Shown: positions 1 to 4,945 of the stretch, piece after piece
Layout of the letters: every line of letters begins with the position of its first letter
Numbering within the stretch: position 1 is the first letter of the stretch
Source: Actinomycetota bacterium
Lineage (GTDB): Bacteria > Actinomycetota > Thermoleophilia > Solirubrobacterales > Solirubrobacteraceae
DNA: 7,666 bases
Reading direction: 5' to 3'
NCBI GenBank assembly: GCA_019348435.1
Contig: JAHWJM010000116.1
Location: forward strand, 1 to 7,666
Notes under the pieces: model-generated
Databases searched by the model: none
Told to the model about the DNA's origin: nothing
Seen by the model: only the letters and a program-made list of their open reading frames with translations
Position numbers and translations under genes: made by a program

Positions 1-1
1 G

Positions 2-721
2 ACGCGCCCGCGCTCGGGCTACGTGATCTACGACGACGCCGTGCGCGACGCCGCGCAGGTGCGCCTGGATCTCGCGCTGTCCTTCCTGCACGAGGAGGGC
101 ATCGTCGCCGGCGGCGAGATCGGCGACGAGGATCCGTACACGGCGACGATCGACGCCATCCACGAGTACCAGCCCGACGAGATCATCATCTCGACGCTGC
201 CGCAGGCATCGTCGGGCTGGCTGCGCCGCGACCTCATCGAGCGCATCCAGGACAGCACGGACGTCCCCGTCACGCACGTCGTCTCCGACATCGACGCCGA
301 AGGGCTGCCGTTCGAGGTCACCCTCGTCGTCGCCAACGTCACGGCCGGGCGCGGCAAGCTGCGCGCGCGGATGAAGGAGATCGCAGCCGAGTCGGACAAG
401 ATGCTCTTCATCGTCGTCGTGCCGCTGGCGGAGCATCGCGACGGTCGCGAGGCGGCGGTCGCGCGCGCCCGGCTCGGTAACACGCTGGACAAGATGCGGC
501 GTGAGGGACTGCTCGTCGCGGGCATGATCGGCGATCCCGATCCGTACACGGCGACGATGAACGCGCTGCAGTTCTACCGCGTGTCGCGCATCATCATCTC
601 GACGCTGCCTGTGACGAAGTCCGGCTGGATGCGCTCCGATCTGATCGAGCGCGTCAGGAAGGCGGCGAACATCGAAGTCGAGCACATCGTCGCCGAAGCG
701 CCCGCGGAGGTCGAAGGCTGA
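2..721 (+). CDS. Tandem universal-stress-protein-like (UspA/Rossmann-type) protein, 5' truncated
   Basis: The frame is open at the left window edge, so 239 residues of a longer protein are visible. It contains two copies of one domain. Copy 1 (about residues 1-100) lacks its first strand, which must lie upstream. Copy 2 starts near the hydrophobic strand MLFIVVVPL. Both copies carry GxIGDxDPYTAT and IIISTLPxxxSGWxRxDLIERI, a pattern known from small actinobacterial USP-like proteins with an alpha/beta nucleotide-binding-type fold. Two 20-base stretches are identical between copies (131-150 with 539-558, 182-201 with 590-609), both offset by exactly 408 bases, which shows an in-frame duplication of 136 codons. 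The protein has no membrane segments and is probably cytoplasmic. Its stop codon overlaps the ctaE start by one base, so it is cotranscribed and probably translationally coupled with cytochrome oxidase. A GTG at 23 is a possible internal start, but the reading frame and domain continue upstream. The role is unknown; ligand binding or a stress-response function is only inferred. Confidence 0.75.
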   Translation, partial: TRPRSGYVIYDDAVRDAAQVRLDLALSFLHEEGIVAGGEIGDEDPYTATIDAIHEYQPDEIIISTLPQASSGWLRRDLIERIQDSTDVPVTHVVSDIDAEGLPFEVTLVVANVTAGRGKLRARMKEIAAESDKMLFIVVVPLAEHRDGREAAVARARLGNTLDKMRREGLLVAGMIGDPDPYTATMNALQFYRVSRIIISTLPVTKSGWMRSDLIERVRKAANIEVEHIVAEAPAEVEG

Positions 722-1368
722 TGGAGGCCGGCGGCATCAGCGCTGGGATCGCGCTCGACCATCACGACGACCACGACGACCACGACGACCATCACGGTCC
801 GCCGGCGGCCAACCGCAGCTCGCGGGTCTCGCACGAGGTTCTCGGGATGCTCCTCTTCGTCATCTCGGAGATCATGGTCTTCGCGGCCTTCTTCACGGCC
901 TACTTCTTCATCAGGCTCGTCGCCGAGGGACACCGCTGGTTTCCCTTCGAGGGCAACGAGCTGCCGGTCGCGGTCGCCGGCATGAACACGGCGATCCTGC
1001 TCAGCTCGTCGCTGACGATGCACTGGGCGCAGACCTCGATCAAGAACGGCAACCGCTTCGGGCTGAAGGCCGGGATGCTGCTGACGTCGCTGCTCGGCCT
1101 GACGTTCCTCTTCATCCAGATCAACGAGTACGTCCACATCGGATTCTCGCCGCAGGACCACGCCCAGGGCACGATCTTCTACGGCCTGACCGGCCTGCAC
1201 GGTGCGCACGTCTTCATCGGCCTGACGCTGCTCGTCGTGGTGACCGTGCGCGCGTTCCGCGGCCATTTCTCGCCCGAAAGCCACCACGGCGTCGAGATAC
1301 CCGGCATCTACTGGCACTTCGTCGACGTCATGTGGATCGTCGTGTACACGTCGATCTACATCATCTAG
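721..1368 (+). CDS. ctaE: Cytochrome c oxidase subunit III (aa3/caa3 type)
   Basis: This is subunit III of the heme-copper terminal oxidase in the cytoplasmic membrane, which supports the catalytic subunits that reduce O2. The 215 residues fit the short actinobacterial form with five membrane helices, at about residues 40-65, 84-103, 114-136, 150-175 and 195-215. Family landmarks are the SEIMVFAAFFTAYFFIR segment in the first helix with Glu50, the GLTGLHGAHVFIG segment (157-167) and the C-terminal YWHFVDVMWIVVY (197-209). The first 35 residues are unusual: residues 13-25 alternate His and Asp and are encoded by three perfect 9-base repeats. The ATG overlaps the stop of the upstream gene (TGATG), which fixes the start and suggests reinitiation. 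The genes for subunits I and II are not in the window and may lie upstream. The identification is secure; the function of the His/Asp extension is unknown. Confidence 0.95.
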   Translation: MEAGGISAGIALDHHDDHDDHDDHHGPPAANRSSRVSHEVLGMLLFVISEIMVFAAFFTAYFFIRLVAEGHRWFPFEGNELPVAVAGMNTAILLSSSLTMHWAQTSIKNGNRFGLKAGMLLTSLLGLTFLFIQINEYVHIGFSPQDHAQGTIFYGLTGLHGAHVFIGLTLLVVVTVRAFRGHFSPESHHGVEIPGIYWHFVDVMWIVVYTSIYII

Positions 1369-1379
1369 CCCGCGCCGCC

Positions 1380-1490
1380 GTGCGCCCGCCGTGGGAATCC
1401 GAGGACGCAGCGTTCTCGCTGTTGCTGCGCGTGCTGGCGATCGCGGTCGTTGTCGTCCTGCTGTCGGTCCTGCTCAAGGCGATCCTGTAG
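1380..1490 (+). CDS. Small single-helix membrane peptide (36 aa) downstream of ctaE
   Basis: This short reading frame starts with GTG eleven bases after the ctaE stop and ends with TAG. The peptide begins MRPPWESEDAAFSLLLR, continues as an almost purely hydrophobic stretch of Leu, Val, Ala and Ile (about residues 19-33), and ends LLKAIL. A soluble, acidic N-terminus followed by one membrane helix is the layout of small accessory subunits of respiratory oxidases. Third codon positions are almost all G or C, as in the neighbours. No good Shine-Dalgarno sequence precedes the GTG, so expression would depend on coupling to ctaE. I do not recognise a named family. A tiny cytochrome oxidase accessory or assembly subunit is a reasonable inference from position, but a chance frame in GC-rich DNA cannot be excluded. 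Confidence 0.55.
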   Translation: MRPPWESEDAAFSLLLRVLAIAVVVVLLSVLLKAIL

Positions 1491-1501
1491 CCGCAGCGTG
1501 C

Positions 1502-1522
1502 GCCGCGACCCGCGCCGGCGGC
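1502..1522. terminator. Weak candidate hairpin between convergent genes
   Basis: The 38 bases between the + strand peptide gene and the - strand cytochrome gene contain an inverted repeat, GCCGC (1502-1506) and GCGGC (1518-1522), with an 11-base loop. It has no T tract on either strand. It could act as a bidirectional terminator for the convergent transcripts, but short GC inverted repeats arise easily at this base composition. Confidence 0.2.
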
Positions 1523-1528
1523 AATGAA

Positions 1529-2257
1529 CTACCCGGTCTGCTCGGCGAGGTAGTCGGCGAGCTCCTGCAGCTCCGCGTCGGTGAGCGCCTCGCCGTAGTC
1601 CTTGGGCATGATGTCGCTGAAGCCGGGGGTCAGCTCGGCGCTGGGGTCGACGATCGCCTTCTCGATCTCCTTGGCACTCTTGCCCTTCAGGACCGCGTCG
1701 AGGTCCGGGCCCGTCGTGGCCTGCGTCCGGGCGGCGCCGAGCGTGTGGCAGTTGCCGCAGGCCTGAGCGTCGTCCTTGCCGGCGACGAACAGCTTCAGCC
1801 CGGGCGGGGCGTCCGCCGGCACCGGTGGCGTGCCGCCCGCGGCCGCCAGCTTGCCCTTGTCCTCGCCGGGGCGCGCCGCGGCGAACGCGACGTACGCGGC
1901 GACGTCACGCGCGAGCTTGCCGGTGACGAGCTTGGGCGGCATGTACGCCTCGCTCTCCTGCGGCACGTTGGCCGGGTACAGGATCTGGTCGTGGACGACG
2001 CCCTGGATCGTCCCGCGGCCCATCCCGTCGCGCAGAGCGCGGTCGAACGCCGCGTCGAGGCTCGGGCCGGTGGCTCCCTGCGTACCGGCCCGCTCGAGCA
2101 CGTGGCACGAGCCGCACTTCTGCGCGAAGGCCTTCTTGCCGGCGAGCAGATCGGCGCCGGGATCGATGTTGTCGTGCTCGCAGGCGCTCACGCCGCCGGC
2201 CAGCACGCCGCATGCGGCGATGCTGAGAAGTCTCGTCCTGAAGGGTGTCTGGCTCAT
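1529..2257 (-). CDS. Diheme c-type cytochrome lipoprotein
   Basis: This 242-residue exported protein has two class I cytochrome c domains. The N-terminus is a lipoprotein signal peptide with lipobox GVSAC, so Cys26 would be lipidated and the protein anchored on the outer face of the cytoplasmic membrane. Domain 1 binds heme through CGSCH (48-52), with Met106 in AYMPPK as the likely sixth iron ligand. Domain 2 has CGNCH (167-171) with Met217 in DIMPK. The two domains share (A/G)xTGPxLDA after the heme site and are joined by an Ala/Pro/Gly linker (about 130-152), suggesting domain duplication. Its role is probably electron transfer, for instance from a bc-type complex to the oxidase whose subunit III gene faces it. 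The partner is inferred from proximity only. The ATG at 2257 gives a standard signal peptide; no clear Shine-Dalgarno sequence is visible. Confidence 0.9.
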   Translation of the reverse strand: MSQTPFRTRLLSIAACGVLAGGVSACEHDNIDPGADLLAGKKAFAQKCGSCHVLERAGTQGATGPSLDAAFDRALRDGMGRGTIQGVVHDQILYPANVPQESEAYMPPKLVTGKLARDVAAYVAFAAARPGEDKGKLAAAGGTPPVPADAPPGLKLFVAGKDDAQACGNCHTLGAARTQATTGPDLDAVLKGKSAKEIEKAIVDPSAELTPGFSDIMPKDYGEALTDAELQELADYLAEQTG

Positions 2258-2268
2258 GCGAGCGCGGG

Positions 2269-2274
2269 AGTCTA
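2269..2274 (-). promoter_or_regulatory. Candidate -10 element for the diheme cytochrome gene
   Basis: On the - strand, TAGACT fits the TAnnnT type of -10 hexamer and ends 11 bases before the ATG at 2257. That would give a very short leader of about 4-5 bases. I see no good -35 at normal spacing, so this is weak. Confidence 0.22.
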
Positions 2275-2347
2275 AACAAGCGGCTCGGACGGTGTGGCGC
2301 TGCGCGATGGCAGGCCTCGGATGACGCCAGTGCGCTTCAGAGAGCGC

Positions 2348-2375
2348 GTTTACCGCGCGACAAGCTTGCTAGGGT
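2348..2375 (+). promoter_or_regulatory. Candidate sigma70-type promoter, leaderless start of the zinc-ribbon gene
   Basis: TAGGGT at 2370-2375 matches the actinobacterial -10 pattern TAnnnT. A TTTACC (2349-2354) or GTTTAC (2348-2353) lies 15-16 bases upstream as a -35-like element. The GTG start of the next gene begins seven bases after the hexamer, where transcription would be expected to start, so the mRNA may have no leader. The AGGG inside the same element could instead be read as a weak ribosome binding site eight bases from the GTG. The two readings cannot be separated from sequence. Confidence 0.42.
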
Positions 2376-2382
2376 TCGCGCC

Positions 2383-2649
2383 GTGTCAGCCCCTCAGCGC
2401 TACCGGATGCGCGCGACAGAATCCGGTCGCGAGATCATCCGCGAGGCGGAGCCGGGCCGCGTCTACGTCGATCGTGAGACGGGGGAGCCGCTCGAGATCG
2501 TCGGCAAGGTGCTGCCGCTCGCGCCGTCCAGGTCCCGGCTCCCGTGGGCCGTCGAGAACCTGCGGTTCTGCCCGTGGTGCGACCAGCTCGCCCAGCGCGA
2601 CCTCAACGACTGCCCGCACTGCGGCCGGCGCATGGATCCGGTCACCTGA
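2383..2649 (+). CDS. Small zinc-ribbon protein of unknown function
   Basis: The 88-residue protein has an N-terminal basic part, a central strand-rich segment with REIIREAEPGRVYVDRETG (17-34), and a C-terminal four-cysteine motif. CPWC (63-66) and CPHC (77-80) are separated by ten residues, a classic zinc-ribbon knuckle pair. There is no signal peptide, so it is probably cytoplasmic. The frame is open back to 2245, but the upstream part is Arg-rich, would cross the divergent promoter region and overlap the cytochrome gene start. The GTG at 2383, seven bases after a TAGGGT -10-like hexamer, is therefore preferred. Zinc binding is strongly suggested. Whether it contacts nucleic acid or protein cannot be told. 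It lies eleven bases ahead of the lipoprotein gene and is probably cotranscribed with it. Confidence 0.72.
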   Translation: MSAPQRYRMRATESGREIIREAEPGRVYVDRETGEPLEIVGKVLPLAPSRSRLPWAVENLRFCPWCDQLAQRDLNDCPHCGRRMDPVT

Positions 2650-2660
2650 AGCTTCCGGCG

Positions 2661-3059
2661 ATGCGCCGTCAGCGTCCCCTCGCCGTGCTCGCCGTCCTCG
2701 CATCGTGCGGCGGGCTGAGCGCATGTGGATCCGATGACGAGCTGTCGACGCAGGTTCCGAAGACATCGCCGGACCTGACGATCCCGACAGGGACGACAGA
2801 GGCGCGGCCGGACGACGACGCGACGACCACCACCGCGACGACGACGACCGCCACGACGCCGACGCCCGCCCCCCAGCAGGCCGCGCCCCCGCCCGCCGCG
2901 CCCACCCCGCCGGCCGCACCTGCGCCGCCGCCCGCGACGGGGTCGCCGCAGACCGGCGGCCAGGCTCCGCAGACCGGTCAGTCGACGACCGGCGGCACCC
3001 AGGCCGGCGGCGGCGAGTTCGACGACTTCTGCGCCCAGAATCCCGGCGTCGACTGCTGA
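2661..3059 (+). CDS. Pro/Thr-rich lipoprotein, hypothetical
   Basis: I do not recognise this 132-residue protein. It begins MRRQRPLAVLAVLASCGGLSACGSDD: a positive N-terminus, a hydrophobic core and a lipobox GLSAC, with Cys22 as the expected lipid anchor. Residues 54-66 are almost only Thr and Ala, residues 67-93 almost only Pro and Ala, and residues 94-118 are Gly/Gln/Thr-rich with PQTG repeated twice. This looks like an extended, disordered spacer crossing the cell wall. The last 14 residues are different: EFDDFCAQNPGVDC, acidic with two cysteines (124 and 132). They may form a small disulfide loop or a display or docking tag. The ATG at 2661 is chosen because it starts a perfect lipoprotein signal. 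The longer frame back to 2544 would overlap the zinc-ribbon gene. Probably in one operon with the zinc-ribbon gene. No function can be assigned. Confidence 0.7.
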   Translation: MRRQRPLAVLAVLASCGGLSACGSDDELSTQVPKTSPDLTIPTGTTEARPDDDATTTTATTTTATTPTPAPQQAAPPPAAPTPPAAPAPPPATGSPQTGGQAPQTGQSTTGGTQAGGGEFDDFCAQNPGVDC

Positions 3060-3077
3060 AGCGACGGCGGCGGCGAC

Positions 3078-3089
3078 GCGGCCGGCCGC
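3078..3089. repeat. 12-bp perfect GC palindrome between convergent genes
   Basis: GCGGCCGGCCGC is fully self-complementary. It sits in the 36-base gap between the stop codons of two convergent genes (3059 on +, 3096 on -). It could form a tight hairpin or cruciform and help end both transcripts, but there is no T tract. Confidence 0.35.
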
Positions 3090-3095
3090 AGGCGG

Positions 3096-3773
3096 CTACC
3101 GCGAGCGCTTGGCCGGCGTCGGCGTCGGGATGAACGTCGCGCTGTACGTCAGCCGCGCCGTCTTGTACAGGCAGGCGAACGGCAGCGCGCGGCGCGACCC
3201 GACGAGCGCGAACTGCGTCGACGTGTCGTTGCAGGAGTCATTGGGTCGGCTGGCCCGCCACGAGGTGTCCGAGCCGAGCGAGAGCTGCAGCGCCGGCGCC
3301 CAGGAGGGCACCGAGAGCCCGACGTACTGGCCCTTCTTGATCGGCAGCGTCCGCTCGAGCGGGAACTGGGCGACCTGTCCGAAGAAGTCGGTCAGCCGTT
3401 GCAGCGGGCCCTTCGCCGTGACCCGGCGGACGAGCTTCTTCTCCGGGTTGAGCACCACCACGGCAGCCCGTGACTCACCGCCGAGGCGCTCTGCGAAGAA
3501 GGCCGTCTGCTTCGGGCCCGGATTGCCCAGCGCGATGCTCCACGCGACGATGCGGCCGTCGGCGGGAGCCTTGTAGAGCGAGCGATCGGGTCCGACCTTC
3601 GCTTGGTAGCCGGTGGTGCGGCTGACGGCCTGGCAGTCGTCCGGGCAGACGCCGAGCACGCCGTCGGGCAGCTGCCCGAGTTCGGTGATCTTGGCGGGCG
3701 CTGCCGCCGGAAGCGCCAGCGCGGCGAGGGCTGCGAGCAGGGCTGAGCTGGAGAGGACGCGTAGGCGGGTCAT
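3096..3773 (-). CDS. Secreted protein of unknown function, beta-rich
   Basis: The 225-residue protein starts MTRLRVLSSSALLAALAAL and has a Sec-type signal peptide with likely cleavage after about residue 27 (PAAAPA). The mature part contains CPDDC (43-47), then strands rich in alternating hydrophobic residues. Recognisable landmarks are DGRIVAWSIALG (72-83), FPLERTLPIKKGQYVGLSVPSWAP (137-160) and W172RASRP. Two more cysteines at 181 and 201 make four in all, probably two disulfides. The end, PTPTPAKRSR, is a basic tail. The overall look is a beta-sandwich exported protein of the kind common in Thermoleophilia, but this is a recollection, not a search result. The frame is open to 3920, but that would overlap the upstream gene and bury the signal peptide, so ATG 3773 is preferred. 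A TTGAAT -10-like element ends six bases before it. Function unknown. Confidence 0.72.
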   Translation of the reverse strand: MTRLRVLSSSALLAALAALALPAAAPAKITELGQLPDGVLGVCPDDCQAVSRTTGYQAKVGPDRSLYKAPADGRIVAWSIALGNPGPKQTAFFAERLGGESRAAVVVLNPEKKLVRRVTAKGPLQRLTDFFGQVAQFPLERTLPIKKGQYVGLSVPSWAPALQLSLGSDTSWRASRPNDSCNDTSTQFALVGSRRALPFACLYKTARLTYSATFIPTPTPAKRSR

Positions 3774-3779
3774 GTCCGC

Positions 3780-3785
3780 ATTCAA
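3780..3785 (-). promoter_or_regulatory. Candidate -10 element, near-leaderless start
   Basis: On the - strand, TTGAAT lies six bases before the ATG at 3773 in the 79-base gap between the two secreted-protein genes. Four of six positions match TATAAT, and it sits in a local A/T-richer patch. No convincing -35 is visible. If real, the downstream gene has its own, nearly leaderless transcript. Confidence 0.22.
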
Positions 3786-3852
3786 CACGAGCTTCCCGTC
3801 GTTTGTTGCGTCCTGCGGCCGAGAAAGCTTGCGGCGCGCCGGCGACGGCGAG

Positions 3853-4458
3853 CTACCGCAGGCGGAACGTGCGCGCGGCTCCCCTGCCCGGCGCGGTGTC
3901 GATGCAGGCCGCGCGCGCACACCCGGGTCGGGTCGACTCGACGGCGAAGCGCAGCCGCTGCGGGCGCCGGATCGAGCTCTGCGCGAAGCGCAGCACGATG
4001 CTCTTGCGACTCGCCGTCAGCTTGACCGACGCGTCGGCGACGCGTTCGGGCGACCCGGTCCCCGTCACGGCGTACACGCCACCGCGAAGCTCATCCTCAG
4101 AACGCGCCGTGACGCAGACCAGACGGTCCGGGCGCGTCGCCGCCGGGTCGGCGTCACGGGCCGTCCAGATGCGGACGCAGGCCGAGCCGGGCGGACCGGA
4201 GCTCGCGAGCAGCGCCTTCGGCGTCAGCTTCTCCGTGAACGACAGGGCTGCCCGCAGCCGCCCGTCGGACGCGCGCTGCAGCGAAGCGCGCCTGAGATCC
4301 AGCGTCCCGCCGACGTCGCCGCTGGGATCGGTGATGACGATCGTCTTGGAGGTCGCCGCGGGCGCGGCGGACACGGCGAGGGCGGCCATCGCGGCAGTGC
4401 AACCGCCCACCGCGAGCAGCCGCCTGCCATCCCGCGCACGCCGTCGATCAGCCGCCAT
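3853..4458 (-). CDS. Secreted protein of unknown function with DPSGD motif
   Basis: The 201-residue protein begins with an Arg-rich stretch (RRRARDGRR, 5-13) and a hydrophobic segment (14-35) ending AAPAA, a likely signal peptide. The RRLL sequence only weakly resembles a twin-arginine signal. The mature part opens with TIVITDPSGDVGGTLDLRRA (39-58). The acidic DPSGD turn followed by repeated strand patterns resembles exported beta-sandwich domains with a calcium-type loop. Cysteines 94, 115, 180 and 185 could form two disulfides. The protein ends ARTFRLR. The ATG at 4458 gives the signal peptide; no Shine-Dalgarno is visible. The layout parallels the adjacent secreted gene (signal, roughly 170-200 residue mature domain, four cysteines), but the sequences do not look homologous. 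Function unknown. Confidence 0.7.
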   Translation of the reverse strand: MAADRRRARDGRRLLAVGGCTAAMAALAVSAAPAATSKTIVITDPSGDVGGTLDLRRASLQRASDGRLRAALSFTEKLTPKALLASSGPPGSACVRIWTARDADPAATRPDRLVCVTARSEDELRGGVYAVTGTGSPERVADASVKLTASRKSIVLRFAQSSIRRPQRLRFAVESTRPGCARAACIDTAPGRGAARTFRLR

Positions 4459-4494
4459 CGGTCAGATAGTGACGCAGTCGGGGGCCTGAGACCA

Positions 4495-4516
4495 AGGCGC
4501 AACCGCGCGTGCGCCT
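4495..4516 (-). terminator. Stem-loop overlapping the end of the HIT gene
   Basis: AGGCGCA (4495-4501) pairs perfectly with TGCGCCT (4510-4516): a 7-bp stem with an 8-base loop. On the - strand it begins inside the TAG stop codon of the HIT gene and ends the nnrD-alr-cca-HIT run. No U tract follows, so it may be a weak terminator or an mRNA 3'-end stabiliser. Confidence 0.4.
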
Positions 4517-4934
4517 ATCCCTTGAGCTGCGCGCCGGCGGCGGCGATGTCCTCCATGTCGCCCTGTGCGGGCACCCATGGGAGCCTCAGCGGGTCGCCGT
4601 CGTAGCGCGGGATGACGTGCAGGTGAAAGTGAAAGACCGTCTGCCAGGCGGCGGCGCCGCTGGAGTTCAGGAGGTTCACGCCCGCCGCGCCCAGACGCTC
4701 GATCGCGCGGCCGGCGAGCACCTGCGCCGCCGCCGCCACGGCCTTCAGGTCGTCGGTGTCGATCTCGTGCACGTCGCGTGCGTGCGCACGCGGGATGACG
4801 AGCGCGTGACCTCGCGTCGCCGGGCTGATGTCCATGAACGCCATCGTGCGCTCGTCCTCGGCGATGATCGTCGCGGGCAGCTCCCCGGCGACGATCTTGC
4901 AGAACAGGCAGTCGGGGTCGCGGTGAGGAGCCAT
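4515..4934 (-). CDS. HIT-family nucleotide hydrolase/transferase
   Basis: The 139 residues match the usual length of HIT (histidine triad) proteins. The signature H102-F-H104-L-H106-V-I with following PR is intact; the middle His is the catalytic nucleophile in the family. The N-terminal CLFCKIVAGELPA (9-21) with Cys9 and Cys12, the GHALVIPRAH segment (42-51) and the NLLNSSG segment (87-93) complete the nucleotide-binding core. Cys9/Cys12 could bind zinc together with downstream histidines, as in related HIT proteins. Known members hydrolyse AMP-linked or dinucleotide substrates; the true substrate here cannot be told. It is cytoplasmic. The ATG at 4934 lies eleven bases after the stop of the nucleotidyltransferase gene, so it is the last gene of the - strand operon. 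No Shine-Dalgarno is evident, consistent with coupled translation. Confidence 0.93.
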   Translation of the reverse strand: MAPHRDPDCLFCKIVAGELPATIIAEDERTMAFMDISPATRGHALVIPRAHARDVHEIDTDDLKAVAAAAQVLAGRAIERLGAAGVNLLNSSGAAAWQTVFHFHLHVIPRYDGDPLRLPWVPAQGDMEDIAAAGAQLKG

Positions 4935-4945
4935 CGGGGAGAAGC

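Noticed and set aside
574..1317. - strand frame (247 codons) opposite ctaE, with a poly-Val run
   Set aside because: It is the complement of ctaE; the Val run mirrors the His/Asp repeat. No coherent domain.
1391..2275. + strand frame (294 codons) opposite the diheme cytochrome
   Set aside because: The opposite strand has two CxxCH motifs and a lipobox; this frame is a compositional shadow.
2245..2382. 46-residue N-terminal extension of the zinc-ribbon protein
   Set aside because: It overlaps the start of the divergent cytochrome gene and the promoter region, and is Arg-rich without a domain.
2818..2942. ACG/ACC- and CCG/GCC-rich stretch as a non-coding repeat
   Set aside because: The repeats are imperfect and in frame, explained by Thr/Ala and Pro/Ala low-complexity coding.
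2943..2982. PQTG repeats in the lipoprotein as a sortase (LPxTG) signal
   Set aside because: No Leu-Pro, no hydrophobic helix and no basic tail follow; the protein has a lipobox instead.
3774..3920. 49-residue N-terminal extension of the secreted protein starting at 3773
   Set aside because: It would overlap the upstream gene and place the signal peptide internally.
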